From: Pseudoxanthomonas sp. PXM03
GTDB taxonomy: Bacteria; Pseudomonadota; Gammaproteobacteria; Xanthomonadales; Xanthomonadaceae
Assembly (NCBI RefSeq): GCF_014852005.1
Contig: NZ_JACVAU010000003.1
Coordinates: 186,001-250,000 of the forward strand
DNA: 64,000 nucleotides
Direction of reading: 5' to 3'
Below the pieces are notes generated by a model. The model searched no databases and was not told the origin of the DNA. It saw only the letters and a list, made by a program, of their open reading frames with translations. Below, piece after piece: positions 62,930 to 64,000 of this stretch. A program made the translations under genes and the position numbers. The first letter of the stretch is position 1. Each line of letters opens with the position of its first letter.

Positions 62930-63543
62930 GCACGCCGTCGCCGCTGCGCTGGATGCCCGCGCCGCTCGATGTCGTCGTCGCGGCGCCCGCCCCCGAGCAG
63001 GAAGCCCCGCCGCTGGTACCGCCGACGATCGAAGAGATCCAGGCCATCCAGGATGCCGCGTACCGCGAAGGGCTCGAACGCGGATTGGCCGAAGGCCATG
63101 CCGAAGGCTTCGCGACCGGCCAGACCGAAGTCCGCCGGCTGGCCGCACAGATGGAAGGCATCCTCGACAACTTCTCGCGCCCGCTGGACCGGCTCGAGAA
63201 CGAAGTCGTCGCTGCACTGTCCGAACTTTCCGTCCGCATTGCCGGTGCCCTGGTGGGCCGCGCCTACCAGACCGACCCGATCCTGCTGCAGGAGTTGGCC
63301 ACCAGCGCACTGGATGCCGTCGGCGGCGCGCAGCGCGAAGTGGAACTGCGGCTGCATCCCGACGACATCGCGGCCCTGACCCCGGTGCTGGCGATGGCTC
63401 CGGGTACGCGACTGACGGCGGACACCTCGCTCAGCCGCGGCGACCTGCGCGTGCATGCCGAAAGCGTACGCATCGACGGGACGCTGGAGGCCCGCCTGCG
63501 CGGCGCGCTGGAAACCGTGCTCAACCGGAGCACGCGCGCATGA
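62926..63543 (+). CDS. fliH: Flagellar export ATPase regulator FliH
   Basis: 205 residues. A Pro-rich start, the GxxxG-like helix YREGLERGLAEGHAEGFATG with repeated Gly spacing, and a C-terminal domain with LSVRIAGALVGRAYQTDPILLQELATSALDAVGG and ELRLHPDDIAAL, typical of FliH/YscL. It binds and inhibits FliI and brings it to the export gate. It overlaps fliG and fliI by four bases each. Confidence 0.93.
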   Translation: MSTPSPLRWMPAPLDVVVAAPAPEQEAPPLVPPTIEEIQAIQDAAYREGLERGLAEGHAEGFATGQTEVRRLAAQMEGILDNFSRPLDRLENEVVAALSELSVRIAGALVGRAYQTDPILLQELATSALDAVGGAQREVELRLHPDDIAALTPVLAMAPGTRLTADTSLSRGDLRVHAESVRIDGTLEARLRGALETVLNRSTRA

Positions 63544-64000
63544 GCGCCCAACCGCTGGAATGGCTGACCGCCCGCGACCTGCGCCTGTCCGCGCGCCTGT
63601 CGCAGATCAATCCCGAGCTCGGTGGCCGCGGCCTGATCCGCGAAGGCATCCTGCGCCGTGCCGTCGGCCTCACCCTGGAGGCCATCGGCTGCGAAGCGCC
63701 GATGGGCGCCACCTGCAAGGTGGAAGTGGTCGACGGCGGCTGGGTGGATGCCGAAGTCGTCGGCTTCTCGGGCGAACGCACCTACCTGATGCCCAGCGCC
63801 GAACTGCACGGCCTGCTGCCGAACGCGCGCGTGGTGCCCTCGCGGCGGCGCGGCGGCGTCGAGGTGGGCGAAGGGCTGCTGGGGCGCGTGATCGACAGCG
63901 ATGGCGTGCCGCTGGACGGCCGTGGCCCGATCCGGGCCGAAGGCAGCGTCAGCCTCGCGGGCATGGCGATCAACCCGCTGTCGCGCGAACCGATCACCCA
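63540..64000 (+). CDS. fliI: Flagellum-specific ATP synthase FliI, N-terminal part
   Basis: The first ~153 residues of the export ATPase; the rest lies beyond the right edge. It starts MSAQPLEWLTARDLRLSARL and has the beta-barrel segments GLTLEAIGCEAPMGATCKVE, GFSGERTYLMPSAELHGLLP and EVGEGLLGRVIDSDGVPLDG typical of F1-like ATPases. The ATP-binding site is not reached. It overlaps fliH in an ATGA junction. Confidence 0.96.
   Translation, partial: MSAQPLEWLTARDLRLSARLSQINPELGGRGLIREGILRRAVGLTLEAIGCEAPMGATCKVEVVDGGWVDAEVVGFSGERTYLMPSAELHGLLPNARVVPSRRRGGVEVGEGLLGRVIDSDGVPLDGRGPIRAEGSVSLAGMAINPLSREPIT

Overview
The window is high-GC, densely coded chromosomal DNA from a gammaproteobacterium of the Xanthomonadaceae/Lysobacteraceae. 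Pseudoxanthomonas or Stenotrophomonas fits best; the genus is an inference. The main support is the flagellar order fliC-fliD-fliS-fliT-pilZ-regulator-rpoN2-vemR-fleQ-fliEFGHI, a fused glucosylglycerol-phosphate synthase/phosphatase of the Stenotrophomonas type, a serC-pheA-aroA cluster, and many REP-like palindromes of kinds common in this family.

Layout. 1-13 kb: an RND efflux operon (cut by the left edge), two single-haem cytochromes c, nfuA with a proline/alanine-rich membrane protein, a phhB operon, divergent rluC/rne, a GacA/UvrY-type regulator and an M28 peptidase. 13-26 kb: a PEP-mutase-family enzyme, ggpPS for the compatible solute glucosylglycerol, two LysR regulators each divergent from a likely target (a DJ-1/PfpI protein and azoR), a striking 21-bp-periodic array at 19.5 kb, and a REP-rich block (21.4-23.9 kb) holding a REP-associated tyrosine transposase (RAYT), a low-GC orphan gene, a DUF5694-like gene and tRNA-Ser. 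26-36 kb: serS, two TonB-like proteins, serC-pheA-aroA with palindromic repeats in both gaps, and msrP/msrQ for repair of oxidised periplasmic methionine.

36-48 kb: an FHA protein, then a neighbourhood suggesting storage lipid or granule biology: a PHA-system protein, an FFLEELY-motif protein, a patatin-like lipase, a phasin, a two-domain fatty acyl-CoA reductase, an acyl-CoA-binding protein with a TetR regulator, and a second phasin-like protein. No PHA synthase or wax synthase lies in the window. A truncated haemoglobin, an inactive-looking Mrr-type membrane protein, a WYL regulator and a GFA-family protein are interspersed.

48-64 kb: a flagellar island. Three tandem flagellin genes with nearly identical ends follow one clear sigma-28 promoter. 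A second sigma-28 promoter precedes fliD-fliS-fliT-pilZ. The regulators rpoN2, vemR and fleQ follow. A clean sigma-54 promoter then precedes fliE-fliF-fliG-fliH-fliI, whose genes overlap by 4-8 bases and run off the right edge. The DNA therefore shows the expected hierarchy: RpoN2/FleQ drive basal-body genes and FliA drives filament genes.

No CRISPR array, prophage, integrase or rRNA was seen. The least explained structures are the 21-bp-periodic array, the RAYT/REP block with its low-GC passenger gene, a candidate small RNA near 14.6 kb, and the large number of distinct palindromic repeat families.
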